Origin: Mytilisepta virgata
Taxonomy: Eukaryota; Mollusca; Bivalvia; Mytilida; Mytilidae
DNA: 64,000 bases
Reading direction: 5' to 3'
Assembly (NCBI GenBank): GCA_028015205.1
Contig: JAPWFG010000015.1
Location: 2,356,001 to 2,420,000 of the forward strand
Of this stretch, positions 12,714-20,851 are shown piece after piece. Numbering within the stretch: position 1 is the first letter of the stretch; the number at the start of each line of letters is the position of its first letter. The notes beneath the pieces were generated by a model. It ran no database searches, was not told the origin of the DNA, and saw nothing but the letters and a program-made list of their open reading frames with translations. A program made the position numbers and the translations under genes.

Positions 12714-12789
12714 TTCGACCAATGAAAAAGCTGCAAAATTATATGACCAAATAAGGATGTTTATCCCCTATACACAAATTCTTTTAAGG
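12714..12789 (+). promoter_or_regulatory. Promoter-like box, copy L1 (left TIR)
   Basis: The box starts with a CGACCAATGAAAA segment (an inverted-CCAAT-like ACCAAT), continues with AAAATTATATGACC and ATAAGGATGTTTATCCCCT, and ends ATACACAAATTC. It recurs at 12850-12926, at 13586-13650 and twice in the right TIR. Repetition ahead of genes suggests a transcription-start region, but the function is inferred. Confidence 0.45.
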
Positions 12790-12849
12790 TCATGCTGTTG
12801 TCTGAATCTGATTATGATGACATACGTTTTGTAGTACACTTCGTCATAT

Positions 12850-12926
12850 TTCAACCAATGAAAAAGGGGTAAAATTATATGACAGAATAATGATGTTAAT
12901 CCCCTATACACAAATCCTTTTTAAGG
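12850..12926 (+). promoter_or_regulatory. Promoter-like box, copy L2 (left TIR, before PC4-like ORF)
   Basis: Same layout as copy L1: CAACCAATGAAAA, AAAATTATATGAC, ATGTTAATCCCCTATACACA. It ends 86 bases before the ATG of the PC4-like ORF, so it is the best candidate for that gene's promoter. Confidence 0.5.
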
Positions 12927-13012
12927 ATAAATCGTTTGCTTAATCGCATTATGATGACATACGTTTTGTATCTACACTGCTGTTTAATCTCATTTACAAC
13001 AAATCAGTAGAA

Positions 13013-13282
13013 ATGGCAACACGCTGTAATATCGAGTTTGGAAATTACAGATTCGTACAGGCTACTGAATGGAAAGATCAGTTAAGGATAGATATCAGAG
13101 AATGGGAAACAAAAAATGGAAAAAGGATGCCCACGAAAAAAGGAATCAGCCTCCCTCTTCACAGACGGAAGATGGTGGTAGATAGTTTTGAATATTTGGA
13201 CCAGGCCCTTGTCGAAAATATAATCTACTCAATACACTTTGGGGGAAATGCGTTTGTCAGTATAACAACAAACTGTGTGTAA
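13013..13282 (+). CDS. PC4-like ssDNA-binding transcription coactivator ORF
   Basis: An intact 89-residue ORF starts at the ATG 58 bases inside the left TIR boundary. Residues about 8-66 match the C-terminal domain of the RNA polymerase II cofactor PC4/Sub1. Visible features are a short beta strand with FGNYRFV, the signature LRIDIREW at 24-31, a basic loop KNGKRMPTKKGISL at 34-47, and a closing helix around SFEYLDQAL. PC4 domains bind single-stranded DNA as dimers and assist promoter opening; here the protein could serve transcription or replication of the element. The gene is preceded by a promoter-like box and faces the CARD ORF in the same direction. The tail after residue 67 is not typical of the family. 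No stop or frameshift is seen, unlike the element's larger genes. The family call is from motif reading only. Confidence 0.75.
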   Translation: MATRCNIEFGNYRFVQATEWKDQLRIDIREWETKNGKRMPTKKGISLPLHRRKMVVDSFEYLDQALVENIIYSIHFGGNAFVSITTNCV

Positions 13283-13585
13283 TTTAAAATTAATGTAATC
13301 AATTTTGTTGAGTTGTAAAGACCTTTGCACGATGTTCTCATAATCCACTTTATTCTATACTATAGGGATACACGACACAAAATGTTTAACATTGATAACT
13401 TTTATCAACACGTCATAAAACCAATTATAAGATACACGTCACGAAGAATATCGTCATAATCCATTTATATGAAACGGATGTCGAGGAATATATAGAACAA
13501 AAACCATCAAAAGAAAGAAAATTAAAGTCAATTATCATAAAGGATATCCCATGACAAACAGACAAAACATAGTTTTTTTAAAAAT
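13283..13585. other. Intergenic spacer in the Polinton
   Basis: Non-coding, AT-rich, between the PC4-like ORF and the next promoter-like box. Two loosely similar CATAATCCA(C/T)TT segments (about 13340 and 13456) each follow a short ACGA-rich stretch. No ORF is supported here. Confidence 0.4.
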
Positions 13586-13650
13586 GACGACCAATGAAAT
13601 TATATATCCGAATAAGGATGTTCATCCCCTACACACATATCCGTTTAGGG
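13586..13650 (+). promoter_or_regulatory. Promoter-like box, copy L3 (before CARD ORF)
   Basis: A shorter internal copy of the TIR box: GACGACCAATGAAATTATAT, then AATAAGGATGTTCATCCCCT and ACACATATCC. It ends 44 bases upstream of the CARD ORF's ATG. Its presence outside the TIR, directly ahead of a gene, is the main argument that the box is a promoter. Confidence 0.55.
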
Positions 13651-13694
13651 AGATGAACTTGTAATAATCCTTCACTTCAACACAAACTTTCTAT

Positions 13695-13964
13695 ATGGAC
13701 ACATCCGATAAAAAGAAGCTGACCAAGAATTTCGTCAGATTAGTGGCCGAAACTCCCGTCGAAACTGTAGTTGATTACCTAATGCAATCACATATTATCA
13801 ACAACGAACTGACGGTAGACATCCTGTATCAGAACAAAAAAAGGAACAAAGCTCGACAACTGTTAAGAAGAGGACCCAAAGCGTTTTCCACCTTCGTTGA
13901 AGCTCTTCGTAGGTCCGATTGCGAAGATCTGGCTGATCGTTTAGAATGCAACTTACCAACGTAG
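13695..13964 (+). CDS. CARD (caspase recruitment domain) protein
   Basis: An intact 89-residue ORF starts at the first ATG after the promoter-like box. Almost the whole protein is one death-fold CARD. There is a first helix around KNFVRLVAET (11-20), VVDYLMQSHIINNELT (25-40), a basic run KKRNKARQLLRRG (48-60), the signature GPKAFSTFVEAL (60-71) and the last helix CEDLADRLE (76-84). CARDs mediate homotypic assembly in apoptosis, inflammasome and RIG-I/MAVS-type signalling. A free single CARD in a virus-like element would most simply act as a decoy or adaptor in the host cytosol, but that role is inferred. The ORF's last 19 nt overlap the start of the TBP-like gene in another frame, which suits compact viral-style coding and argues it is a resident gene of the element. 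The domain call is strong. Confidence 0.85.
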   Translation: MDTSDKKKLTKNFVRLVAETPVETVVDYLMQSHIINNELTVDILYQNKKRNKARQLLRRGPKAFSTFVEALRRSDCEDLADRLECNLPT

Positions 13965-14405
13965 TCATCCTAGGCGACTTGAAATGTACATTCGATCTCC
14001 GCGATCTGACACATAAACTCGTCAAACGATCCCGGTTTTTTTCTCTGCCATGATTCGGAGAATAGGTGGTAATTGTCTATTGTTTTCCAACGGAAAAATC
14101 AACTGTAAGTCATTGCAAGACTGTCGTCGACGGTTACGTTGGTATTCCAAACGTTTACAGTCGATGGAATACGCGGTGAATCTCTCAAACCTTCCGTGCA
14201 CCAGTTGAGCGGACGAATAGATCCCACGCGTCTCCCGAGGTGTTAAAGTTATAACCGTGAATTATTTCAGGCAGTCATCTTTCGACGTCATGGAATGCAT
14301 TTCACCTGTGACTTATCTGGGGAAACGATAATCACGGGTATTAAACGAACGAGCGACGTAGACATCATCTATGTCATTCTTTTAGAACTGGAACTGTATC
14401 TATAA
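13946..14405 (+). pseudogene. TATA-binding-protein-like gene, frameshifted
   Basis: Three open pieces in successive frames read as one TBP-like protein of about 150 residues. Piece 1 (ATG at 13946) reads TNVVILGDLKCTFDLRDL, matching the first strand and helix of a TBP repeat. Piece 2 (from about 14044) has IRRIGGNCLLFSNGKINC and then a basic helix with RRRLRWYSKRLQSM. Piece 3 (to the stop at 14403) has ELFQAVIFRRHGMHFTCD followed by SGETIITGIKR and a final helix rich in leucine. The two-fold pattern of E-L-F..(V/L)I.R and (F/S)..(S)G...TG.K is the TBP hallmark. TBP bends TATA promoter DNA in the nucleus to start transcription. The linking segment around 14205-14250 is broken in all frames, so this copy is inactive. 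A search with a TBP profile would settle the call. Confidence 0.72.
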
Positions 14406-14432
14406 GAAGCGATACGTTTAAAGTCGATATAA

Positions 14433-14630
14433 ACGGATAAGACGTATATTCTCTTACTGTTTGCCAAGAAACCGTGCGACGTATATGTAACCTTTAGCAA
14501 AACCACACAGAGTGGCGATCAAATAGTCGAATGTCTCAAAGATAAATACCTGAGAAAACCCCAGTGGAAATCCGACATGATCGCAGCCTTTCTGGAATGT
14601 CCGGGAGACAGAAAGAGAACCGGACAATGA
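14433..14630 (+). CDS. Unrecognised small ORF upstream of integrase (partial)
   Basis: An open frame of about 65 codons without an ATG, bounded upstream by a stop. A 5' part in another frame suggests the true start was lost to a frameshift. It reads YILLLFAKKPCDVYVTFSK and later LKDKYLRKPQWKSDMIAAFL. It ends in a TGA overlapping the integrase ATG as ATGA at 14627-14630, the tight coupling expected of neighbouring genes in a compact element. I do not recognise the protein. Confidence 0.4.
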   Translation, partial: TDKTYILLLFAKKPCDVYVTFSKTTQSGDQIVECLKDKYLRKPQWKSDMIAAFLECPGDRKRTGQ

Positions 14631-15631
14631 CTTATCAAGACTACCTCGAACAGGTATATTACGAGCCACAACATCCGGGCTCGTTCAGTGGTGTGATTAA
14701 ATTGTACAAAGCCGTACGAAAATCAGGAAAATACGTCTTGGGAAAAACCAAGATCAGAAAATGGTTGGAAACGCAATAGACTATCAATTGGATGCAGACA
14801 CAGCCGTAATGGAATTCTATGTGAAGGTCAACGATAGATACGGATACTTTTAACTCGCCGTCGACGTTTTCTCTCGTACTGTGTCGTTCGCAAGTATTAG
14901 CTAAAATCGACTCAAGGTAAAGAAATGGCCATCGCTCTGAAGTCGATCTTTGACACCGACAAGAAACCCTCAAAACTGAGATCTGATAGAAGCACATAGT
15001 TTCGGAACAAAGACGTGCATCGCCTTTTCCAAACGGACCACTTTCTCACACAAAACGAACAAAAGGGTTCGTTTTCAAAAAGAGCCAGCAAGGCAATTAA
15101 ATTGGAATTGAGTCGTTACATGTCCCGTCGTCAGACCCATCGATGGATCGATGTCTTAGACTGCGTGACACAGAGTTATAACGGGAGTTATCATCGATCC
15201 ATTAAAATAGCATCGAGGGCGGTAACCAAAAAGGACGAGACACGTTTGTGGAAACTGCAATATGGACGATCAACATGAGTTAAGGGTACGACCCCTCGAT
15301 TCGTGTTTAAGAAGGGAGACACCGTTTGGATTTCTCACCTGAGACAAGCTTTCGACAGAGAGTACGACGAGCGCTGAACCATGGAATACTTCGTGGTATA
15401 AAAGAAAACATCCCGTACTACTCTTTAAAGGACACGACCGGAGAAAGCCTTCGGAGATCCTTCTAGCAATCCGAATTTAGTAAAGCAACGGTGACGAAGG
15501 TTTACCGCATTGAAAAGGTTTTACGACAAAGATGAAACGAAGTACTGGTGAAATGGATGGGTTGGTCCACGAAATTTAACAGTTGGATTCCCGCCTCGTC
15601 ACTGGAAGACTATAAGAGAACAAAGCTGTGA
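14627..15631 (+). pseudogene. Polinton integrase with chromodomain, broken
   Basis: This is a retroviral-type DDE integrase of the Polinton class, which inserts the element into host chromatin in the nucleus. The N-terminal piece is intact for 50 codons (YLEQVYYEPQHPGSFSGV), then TAG. The catalytic core follows in shifting frames. The first Asp lies in DADTAVMEFY near 14794. The second lies in SKLRSDRS near 14980, followed by a TAG. The region expected to carry the Glu reads NEQKGSFSKRASK near 15050-15090, where a Lys appears to replace it. The C-terminal part has FKKGDTVWISHLRQAFDR and, near 15500-15620, a chromodomain (VYRIEKVL, VKWMGWSTKFNSWIP, SLEDY). At least three stops and several frameshifts make it inactive. 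It is the third large unit after the TIR and starts in an ATGA overlap. Confidence 0.85.
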
Positions 15632-15652
15632 AGCCGACGTAAAAATGTAAAA

Positions 15653-15975
15653 ATGGAGCCATCGGACTATACGGACGCATTCATTTTCTTAGAGAATTGG
15701 GACAAGCTGGTAAGACGGCGAGACAATTACTCGTCCAATACATAACGAGAGACCAGATGGAAGCCTTGCGAGAAGATGCAGAATACATAATGAACCGACA
15801 CATTAGAATCCTTACATTTTAGAGAAAGATCGCTAGTCCTACGACTGATCATCGACCACAGATTATCGTTACAGAGAAAACGAAACGCATTGTTGACGTA
15901 TCATGATGTCATTCCTCGTTTATTGAGACTGCATTATGTTGATCGAGTCGTCGTGTTATCTGGATTTACGTTCCA
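15653..15975 (+). pseudogene. Small basic Polinton protein 1, frameshifted
   Basis: After an ATG at 15653 the conserved-looking frame reads GLYGRIHFLRELGQAGKTAR, then QMEALREDAEYIMNRHI to a stop at 15822. After one frameshift it continues LVLRLIIDHRLSLQRKRNAL and IPRLLRLHYV. The result is an all-helical, arginine/leucine-rich protein of about 105 residues. Its plan (helix, short conserved middle, basic helix) resembles the second small protein at 17493-17690. A DNA-condensing or virion-core role would fit its charge, but that is a guess and I assign no function. Confidence 0.55.
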
Positions 15976-16180
15976 TGTTTTGGCAAACAGACTGTTATCT
16001 CAAACCAACAACCATCGGAAAACTGGGGAGTATTTGCCCGTTTAAGGCAATACCAAGCGTAGAGGAGATTGTAGATTGGAACTTCGTTTTTGTACTTCCC
16101 TACCGGAAAGCATCACTGTGCTCATGTACGCCAAGTTTCCCACGATCTTTCACATGAATCAATCTCGCAGCGTCTTACTC
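15976..16180 (+). other. Shattered coding DNA between the basic protein and the protease
   Basis: Short pieces in all three frames look protein-like (SENWGVFARLRQY near 16015; LPESITVLMYAKFPTIFHMN near 16093), but none is long enough to assign. They may be a further small gene of the element plus the start of the protease, broken by several indels. Confidence 0.35.
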
Positions 16181-16575
16181 GGAACAACTCGGAACTGGAA
16201 GAACTGTTACAAGACTATACAGCCAAGTGATTTGCACCAACGAATTACCAGTTTCGATCGAAAAAAGACTGAGAACGTTCGCGAGCGGGAACACATTGGA
16301 CCGTATTTCACTTCCCGAAACGTGGGCCTGCATAATTCTCCCACATATCTACGAACCTCGTTTCGATGACGTCCTGGTAACTAACGGACACCCATATCTC
16401 TACACGTCGACCGGAATCCAACCGAATGATAGCGACACTTGTGGAGCCTACTGCGTTTATTTCGTGTGAGAACGTTACCGTCCTCGTTCGTTCCGCGACA
16501 TCCTTAAAGAATTTAGTGTGTATGACTTGAGCGACAACGATGGAAAAGTTATAAGAGAGGTACGACGAAAAGGAT
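16181..16575 (+). pseudogene. Adenain/Ulp1-like cysteine protease, broken
   Basis: The frame from about 16227 to the stop at 16467 carries NELPVSIEKRLRTFASGNTL, then the core region around PETWACIILPHIY, then QPNDSDTCGAYCVYF. The DTCGAYC segment is the catalytic-cysteine box of the adenoviral-protease/Ulp1 clan, which in Polintons is thought to mature capsid proteins. The position that should hold the catalytic His before Trp reads Thr-Trp here. After a frameshift the C-terminal tail continues (PRSFRDILKEF) to about 16575. N-terminal pieces (LEELLQDYTA) are in another frame. It is inactive by both frameshifts and the altered active site. Confidence 0.72.
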
Positions 16576-16773
16576 CTAAACAGATGGAGCGAGAAAACAG
16601 CACGTTGGTAGTATACATCATTATCGTCACGTCCACCGTTAATCTGACAGTATAGAACGGTAAGAACGAGTTGTGGATCACACTATTGAGAAGTGCCATC
16701 GGTTACGCTCTACACAGTCCCTCGCTGAAGAAAACATAAGAAAGACCTCAGAGAAGTTCACAGACATATTATC

Positions 16774-17480
16774 ATGGTGTTTCCATTTTTACCGTGTTCT
16801 AACACGTGCATCGCCGGGAAAACGAATTGTGGAAAGACGTGTTTCGTCCACAAGCTATTGCAACACCTGGAAGGCGTGTATGCCGAAGACCCGCCAGTCC
16901 AAGTGCTCTACTGCTACGGCATACATCATCCTCTATTTGAGAAAATGGAAAACACGGTCCCTCGCCTATCGTTTCACAAAGGTTTACCATCGATGGAGAC
17001 GATCGAGGAATTTACTCGGTGATAGGCGTCACCGCTTGATCGTGTTGGACGACTTGATGCATCGCGTGGAACGCGATGTCGACGTGGAACTATTGTTCAC
17101 GCAGGGTTCGCATAACAGACGACTGTCCGGGTTATTCTTGACTCAAAATATATACGTCCAGGGAGCTAGATCGAGAACCATCGCCATGAATACGACCTAC
17201 TTGGTGGTGATGAAGAACGTGCGGGACGTGTCTCAAATTTTCACCTTGGGACGACAACTCCATCGCGGACGATCAAACGTTCTTATAACAGAGGCCTATA
17301 CCGACGCCACGTCTATGCCGTATGGATATTTTACGATCGACATGTCACCGCACTCGGACGACACCTATATATTGAGAACTCACCTGTTTCCCGGGGAAGA
17401 CACGATCGTCTTCTCCCCGAATCATAAGAGGGCGAAAACCATGACGCGGAACCATGAGATGTTTGTTAGAGGACTAAGTG
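16774..17480 (+). pseudogene. FtsK/HerA-type genome-packaging ATPase, one frameshift
   Basis: The first piece starts at ATG 16774 and carries the Walker A box AGKTNCGKTC (residues about 14-23), then a stop at 17020. The second piece, in another frame from about 17023, carries the Walker B HRLIVLDDL, then a sensor-like region GLFLTQNIYVQGARSRTIAM, and reads on through DTIVFSPNHKRAK. Together they cover about 235 residues, a normal length for the A32-like packaging ATPases of Polintons and related viruses, which pump DNA into capsids. A single indel separates the halves. The long open frame upstream of 16774 is a shadow. Finding a packaging motor in a copy without capsid genes shows that capsid genes were lost. 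Confidence 0.83.
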
Positions 17481-17492
17481 CATTTTCTAGAA

Positions 17493-17690
17493 TTGTCGCG
17501 CACCACCGAGAAAGAACAGAGGAAGGCTTTACTGAAGACGATCGACAAGTCACAATTCAAAGCCTTGGGCGACATTGCCCACAACGTCATCAAGGGAACG
17601 ATCGTTTAACATCCAGTGACAAAATCAAACACAAAAGACACAAGAAGATTCTTACCACCATCAGGAGGAAATCGTCGACTTAACGGGATC
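17493..17690 (+). pseudogene. Small basic Polinton protein 2, frameshifted
   Basis: One frame reads LSRTTEKEQRKALLKTIDKS, then FKALGDIAHNVIKGTI to a TAA near 17608. After a one-base shift it continues with a basic helix KIKHKRHKKILTTIRRK. Its plan matches small protein 1 at 15653-15975 (helix; conserved middle; basic helix). The order ATPase then this gene is seen directly; its role is unknown, and a DNA-binding core protein is plausible from charge. Confidence 0.5.
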
Positions 17691-18140
17691 GTCTGAGTTC
17701 GCTTCAGCGTTGGTCGACTGCCGTCGTACATCTCCTGAACGTAGCAAAACCATGGACAAAATAATACGACAAATATCAGAAATTACGTAAACGTCAGATG
17801 GGAGAGGGAACCTAACCGTCGAAGAAACCCAAACTAGGACCAACAAAGATACCGAAACTCGTTCCACACGGAATTCCTAAACGATAAAACCTGGATCACT
17901 TTATGACTCTACCGTTTTATTTTGCCAAAAAATGCATTATTGTGTATATTGTATTTTTGTGAATATTTTTGTGTTAATAAAATGTAGAACATGTTTTTTT
18001 TGTTTTTTTGTTGTTGATTCTCGATACATGCCTCGTATTAGATCAGTTCAAAGATTAAATACATTTAGTTTACAAAGGGAAAATATGCATCCATTTACAC
18101 CTAGTCGGGTTGCACTAGTAAAAATACCATAGAATTTTAA
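17691..18140. other. Unassigned segment after the ATPase block
   Basis: 17691-17890 has composition like the coding part, but stops occur in every frame; it may be the start of a lost gene. From about 17900 the sequence becomes AT-rich, with an AATAAA at 17978-17983. A 34-codon reading frame (about 18029-18132, PRIRSVQRLNTFSLQRENMH) is basic but unrecognised. The composition change probably marks the internal deletion boundary. Confidence 0.4.
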
Positions 18141-18900
18141 AAATGAAGTGTGGAAATTATTACAAGGAGTAAAAAACCTCGCCTTCCTATATTATTTACA
18201 TATAGTTTTAAAGACTTAAAATTTCAAAGCCATTCAATTTTTGTATACTTAAATTTACAGAGAGAATATTTTTTATTTTTATTTTTTTCAATTTAAAATA
18301 CATGGAAACGGGAGAAAAAATTCAAACTACAACATTTCAACCCTATATTTCATACTCATCCGAATTTGTTTACCTCAAAAATACATATAATTGAAAAATG
18401 AGGCATCCAAATAATTACAATGAGTAAAAAACCTCGCCTTCCTATGTTTTTTACATATAGTTTGAGACTCGAAATTTCAAAGCCATTCAATTTTTGTATA
18501 CTTAAATTTACAGAGAGTATATTTTTTCTCGATCCAAATTTAATCATCAAGATATTTTGGTGTTTATTTTTTCAATGTAAAATATATGGAAACGACGAAA
18601 AACATTCAAACTACACCATTTCAAGCCTTATATTTCATACTAATCCGAATTTGTACACGTACAAAATACATTCAATTAAAAAATGAGGCATGCAAATAAT
18701 TACAATAAATAAAAAATCTCGACTTCCTATGCTTTTTACATATAGTTTTCAAAACCCGAAATTTCAAAGTCATTCGATTTTTGTACACTTGAATTTATAG
18801 AGAGTATATTTTTTTCTCGATCCAAATAATTTTGTGTTCATTTTTTTTTACAATGTAAAATACCTGGAAACTAGGGGAAAATATCAAACTAAGAAAATTT
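18141..18900 (+). repeat. Tandem repeat, ~285-bp unit, about 2.7 copies
   Basis: Units start at 18141, 18396 and 18681, each with an AAATGA..TTACAA(G/T) start and sharing AAAAAACCTCGCCTTCCTAT, ATTTCAAAG(C/T)CATTC and a TTTTTGTATACTTAAATTTA block. The first unit is shorter (255 bp) and the third is incomplete. It is very AT-rich and non-coding, and lies exactly between the + strand gene block and the truncated PolB, where capsid and the rest of PolB would be expected. Confidence 0.75.
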
Positions 18901-18984
18901 TACACTTTCATTGCTAACTTCAAAATATATTCAATACACATAAAAACATTATTATAGAAAATATCACATGGGAAATTATCAATC

Positions 18985-20604
18985 TTCAAAGGTTGATGTT
19001 GAAAATACGATGGCCATACGTCGGGAACTCGGAAGTCGCATTCCACCATACCAAAGAGTCGATCGTTCATGACACCCTCTAATTTTTGCTTTTCGGTGAC
19101 GGAACGTTGTGGCGTCGGTGGTTTCCGGGCATCACAGAAGGCTTTCAAGCTGGCGTTTCCTCGAATCTCGCCTCGAAACCGACACTCCCAGGTCGTATCC
19201 CTACGTCTTTATCAAGGTCGAAGTATCGACGGTCTTGTCGTTCCTTTCCTGTCGTCCTTCCCGCCATTTCTGATCCGTGACTGACTTTGTCATCCAACAA
19301 TCGTGACCATCCTAGTAACATCCGTGGAATTGATACACGGTGTTAGTTTGCGAATCGAAGCCGTCAACGGGAGAGGGACTGATCTTTTTCTCTTTGCCCG
19401 TGTTTAATTTGTGCTGGATCTGGAGACCCTTTGTATGGTTATGGTAATCCATCCAGTCATACATCAGAGTATATTTATCTCTTTTCTTTGGTTTGAATCC
19501 ATCATCCAAACGTCGTCGAACAAAGGCACCAGTTGGCATGTCCTGGTCGATTGTCCACAGATAGAGAGCGTTGGCATCGAATCCGAGAATCTTCTGACAT
19601 AGCTTTTCCGGATTGTTTCGAATGTACGATTGTTCGACTTTTTGGTGACGATTAAAAATGATGGACGGTCCACCAGTCAAATTTGTTTATTGTGATAAAG
19701 AACACTGTTAACTTCATCGAAGAAGGCAAAGGAGGTTCCCGCCCGTCGACCCGTATCGAAGATCATACAACTTGCGAGCCCCGTTATGGAGATGGAGGAT
19801 TTGAAGATGTCGACGTCTCTGTCGAAATAACACATTTTTGCAGATTGTCCATGGCCTGGACGTCTTAATTGTTGTACCAGACGAGGAAGTCCTGACATGA
19901 CATGTTTTTCTCCAGATATTTTGTGAAAGTATAGTCTTCGACAGAGGTGTTGGATTCTTTCAATGAGCTGTAGAAGGCATCATTGGGCGGAAGTGTCGGA
20001 TGAGTCAACTTGTCTGTGCCGTCGAACCATTCATATGGGAAGAATACCTTATTTTCAGAGACGTCGAAAGCTTTAATGAATTAAGCATAGTTAACTCCGG
20101 GAGCTTAGTATGAGGTAACGTCAAGGAATTGGAATTACTCGTTGGCCAAACAAATTTTTTGCCTGAACCGTGCATGTCTAGCTGCTTGGCCAAGTCTGAT
20201 TTTACCAGATTCATGTGGTACTTGGCAGAATTGAATCCCAAAACGACGGCTTGGCGACAGTAGGCGTCGAGTTATTCTTTGAGCTTGATAAACGCGTTTT
20301 TCTCGGCGTGGTCTTGCAATTCTTCATCGTCCAAAAGGCATCCAATTTTGATTCGTCCTCGTCGTCGTCCTCGAGGAGAGCTCGCAATGGATTTTAAATT
20401 TCTTTGTCGAGTTGGGCAAACGCATCGGCAAATTTGTCTTGTGCCATCTGGTACGTTCTTTCTCCGATTGTCGACATATACTCAACCATTAACCGAACGA
20501 GCGTTTCGATGTTTGGTTCGACGATACAATGTGGATCCGTGAATCCCTCGACGTTACTGCAGATTGACACTTGGGTCAGAATGATCATGCCCTCGAAATC
20601 GTAG
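18985..20604 (-). pseudogene. Protein-primed DNA polymerase B, truncated at both ends
   Basis: Reading down the minus strand from 20604: CSNVEGFTDPHC and a following helix, then a broken acidic/basic linker, then the exonuclease-region segment GFNSAKYHMNLVKSDLAKQL near 20240. Next come VDIFKSSISITGLA near 19810, GGPSIIFNR near 19675, and the palm motif A region ILGFDANALYLWTIDQDMP near 19590. The last recognisable piece is LFGMVECDFRVPDVWPSYF near 19050. Frames change several times and a stop interrupts GGPSIIF upstream. The N-terminal few hundred residues are missing because the frame meets the right TIR directly. Motifs B and C and the C-terminus are missing because the frame runs into AT-rich repeats near 18985. 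In the family this enzyme replicates the element from a terminal protein primer. Confidence 0.85.
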
Positions 20605-20640
20605 ACGACAAATCATAATGCGATTAAGCAAACGATATGT

Positions 20641-20716
20641 CTTTAAATAGATTTGTGTATAGGGGATTAACGTTTTTATATGGTCTTATAATTTTACAGT
20701 TTTTCGTTGGTTGAAA
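20641..20716 (-). promoter_or_regulatory. Promoter-like box, inner copy of right TIR (before PolB)
   Basis: On the minus strand it reads CAACCAACGAAAA, AAAATTATAAGACC, GTTAATCCCCTATACACAAA. It lies immediately upstream of the truncated PolB reading frame, in the same relative position as copy L2 before the PC4-like ORF. Confidence 0.45.
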
Positions 20717-20774
20717 TATGATGCAGTGTACTAAAACGTATGTCATCATAATACGATTAAGAAAGCAACATGAC

Positions 20775-20851
20775 ATTAAAAGGATTTGTGTATAGGGGAT
20801 AAACATCCTTATTTGGTCATATAATTTTGCAGGTTTTTCATTGGTCGAAAT
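20775..20851 (-). promoter_or_regulatory. Promoter-like box, outer copy of right TIR
   Basis: On the minus strand it reads CGACCAATGAAAA, AAAATTATATGACC, AATAAGGATGTTTATCCCCT, nearly identical to copy L1 of the left TIR. Confidence 0.45.

Larger units (their letters stand above)
12578..12955 (+). repeat. Left terminal inverted repeat of the Polinton
   Basis: It pairs with 20612-20985 in inverted orientation with high identity over its whole length. It starts AGTATAGTATGAGC, carries the perfect palindrome-like AGGGCCCTAGGGCCC near its outer end, and contains two copies of a ~75-bp promoter-like box. The identity stops sharply after GCATTATGAT. Confidence 0.88.

Noticed and set aside
16673..17683. 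Single 336-codon open frame as one ATPase protein
   Set aside because: Only the second half of that frame is ATPase. Its first part is out of frame with the Walker A region, which lies in another frame from 16774, so the long frame is partly a shadow.
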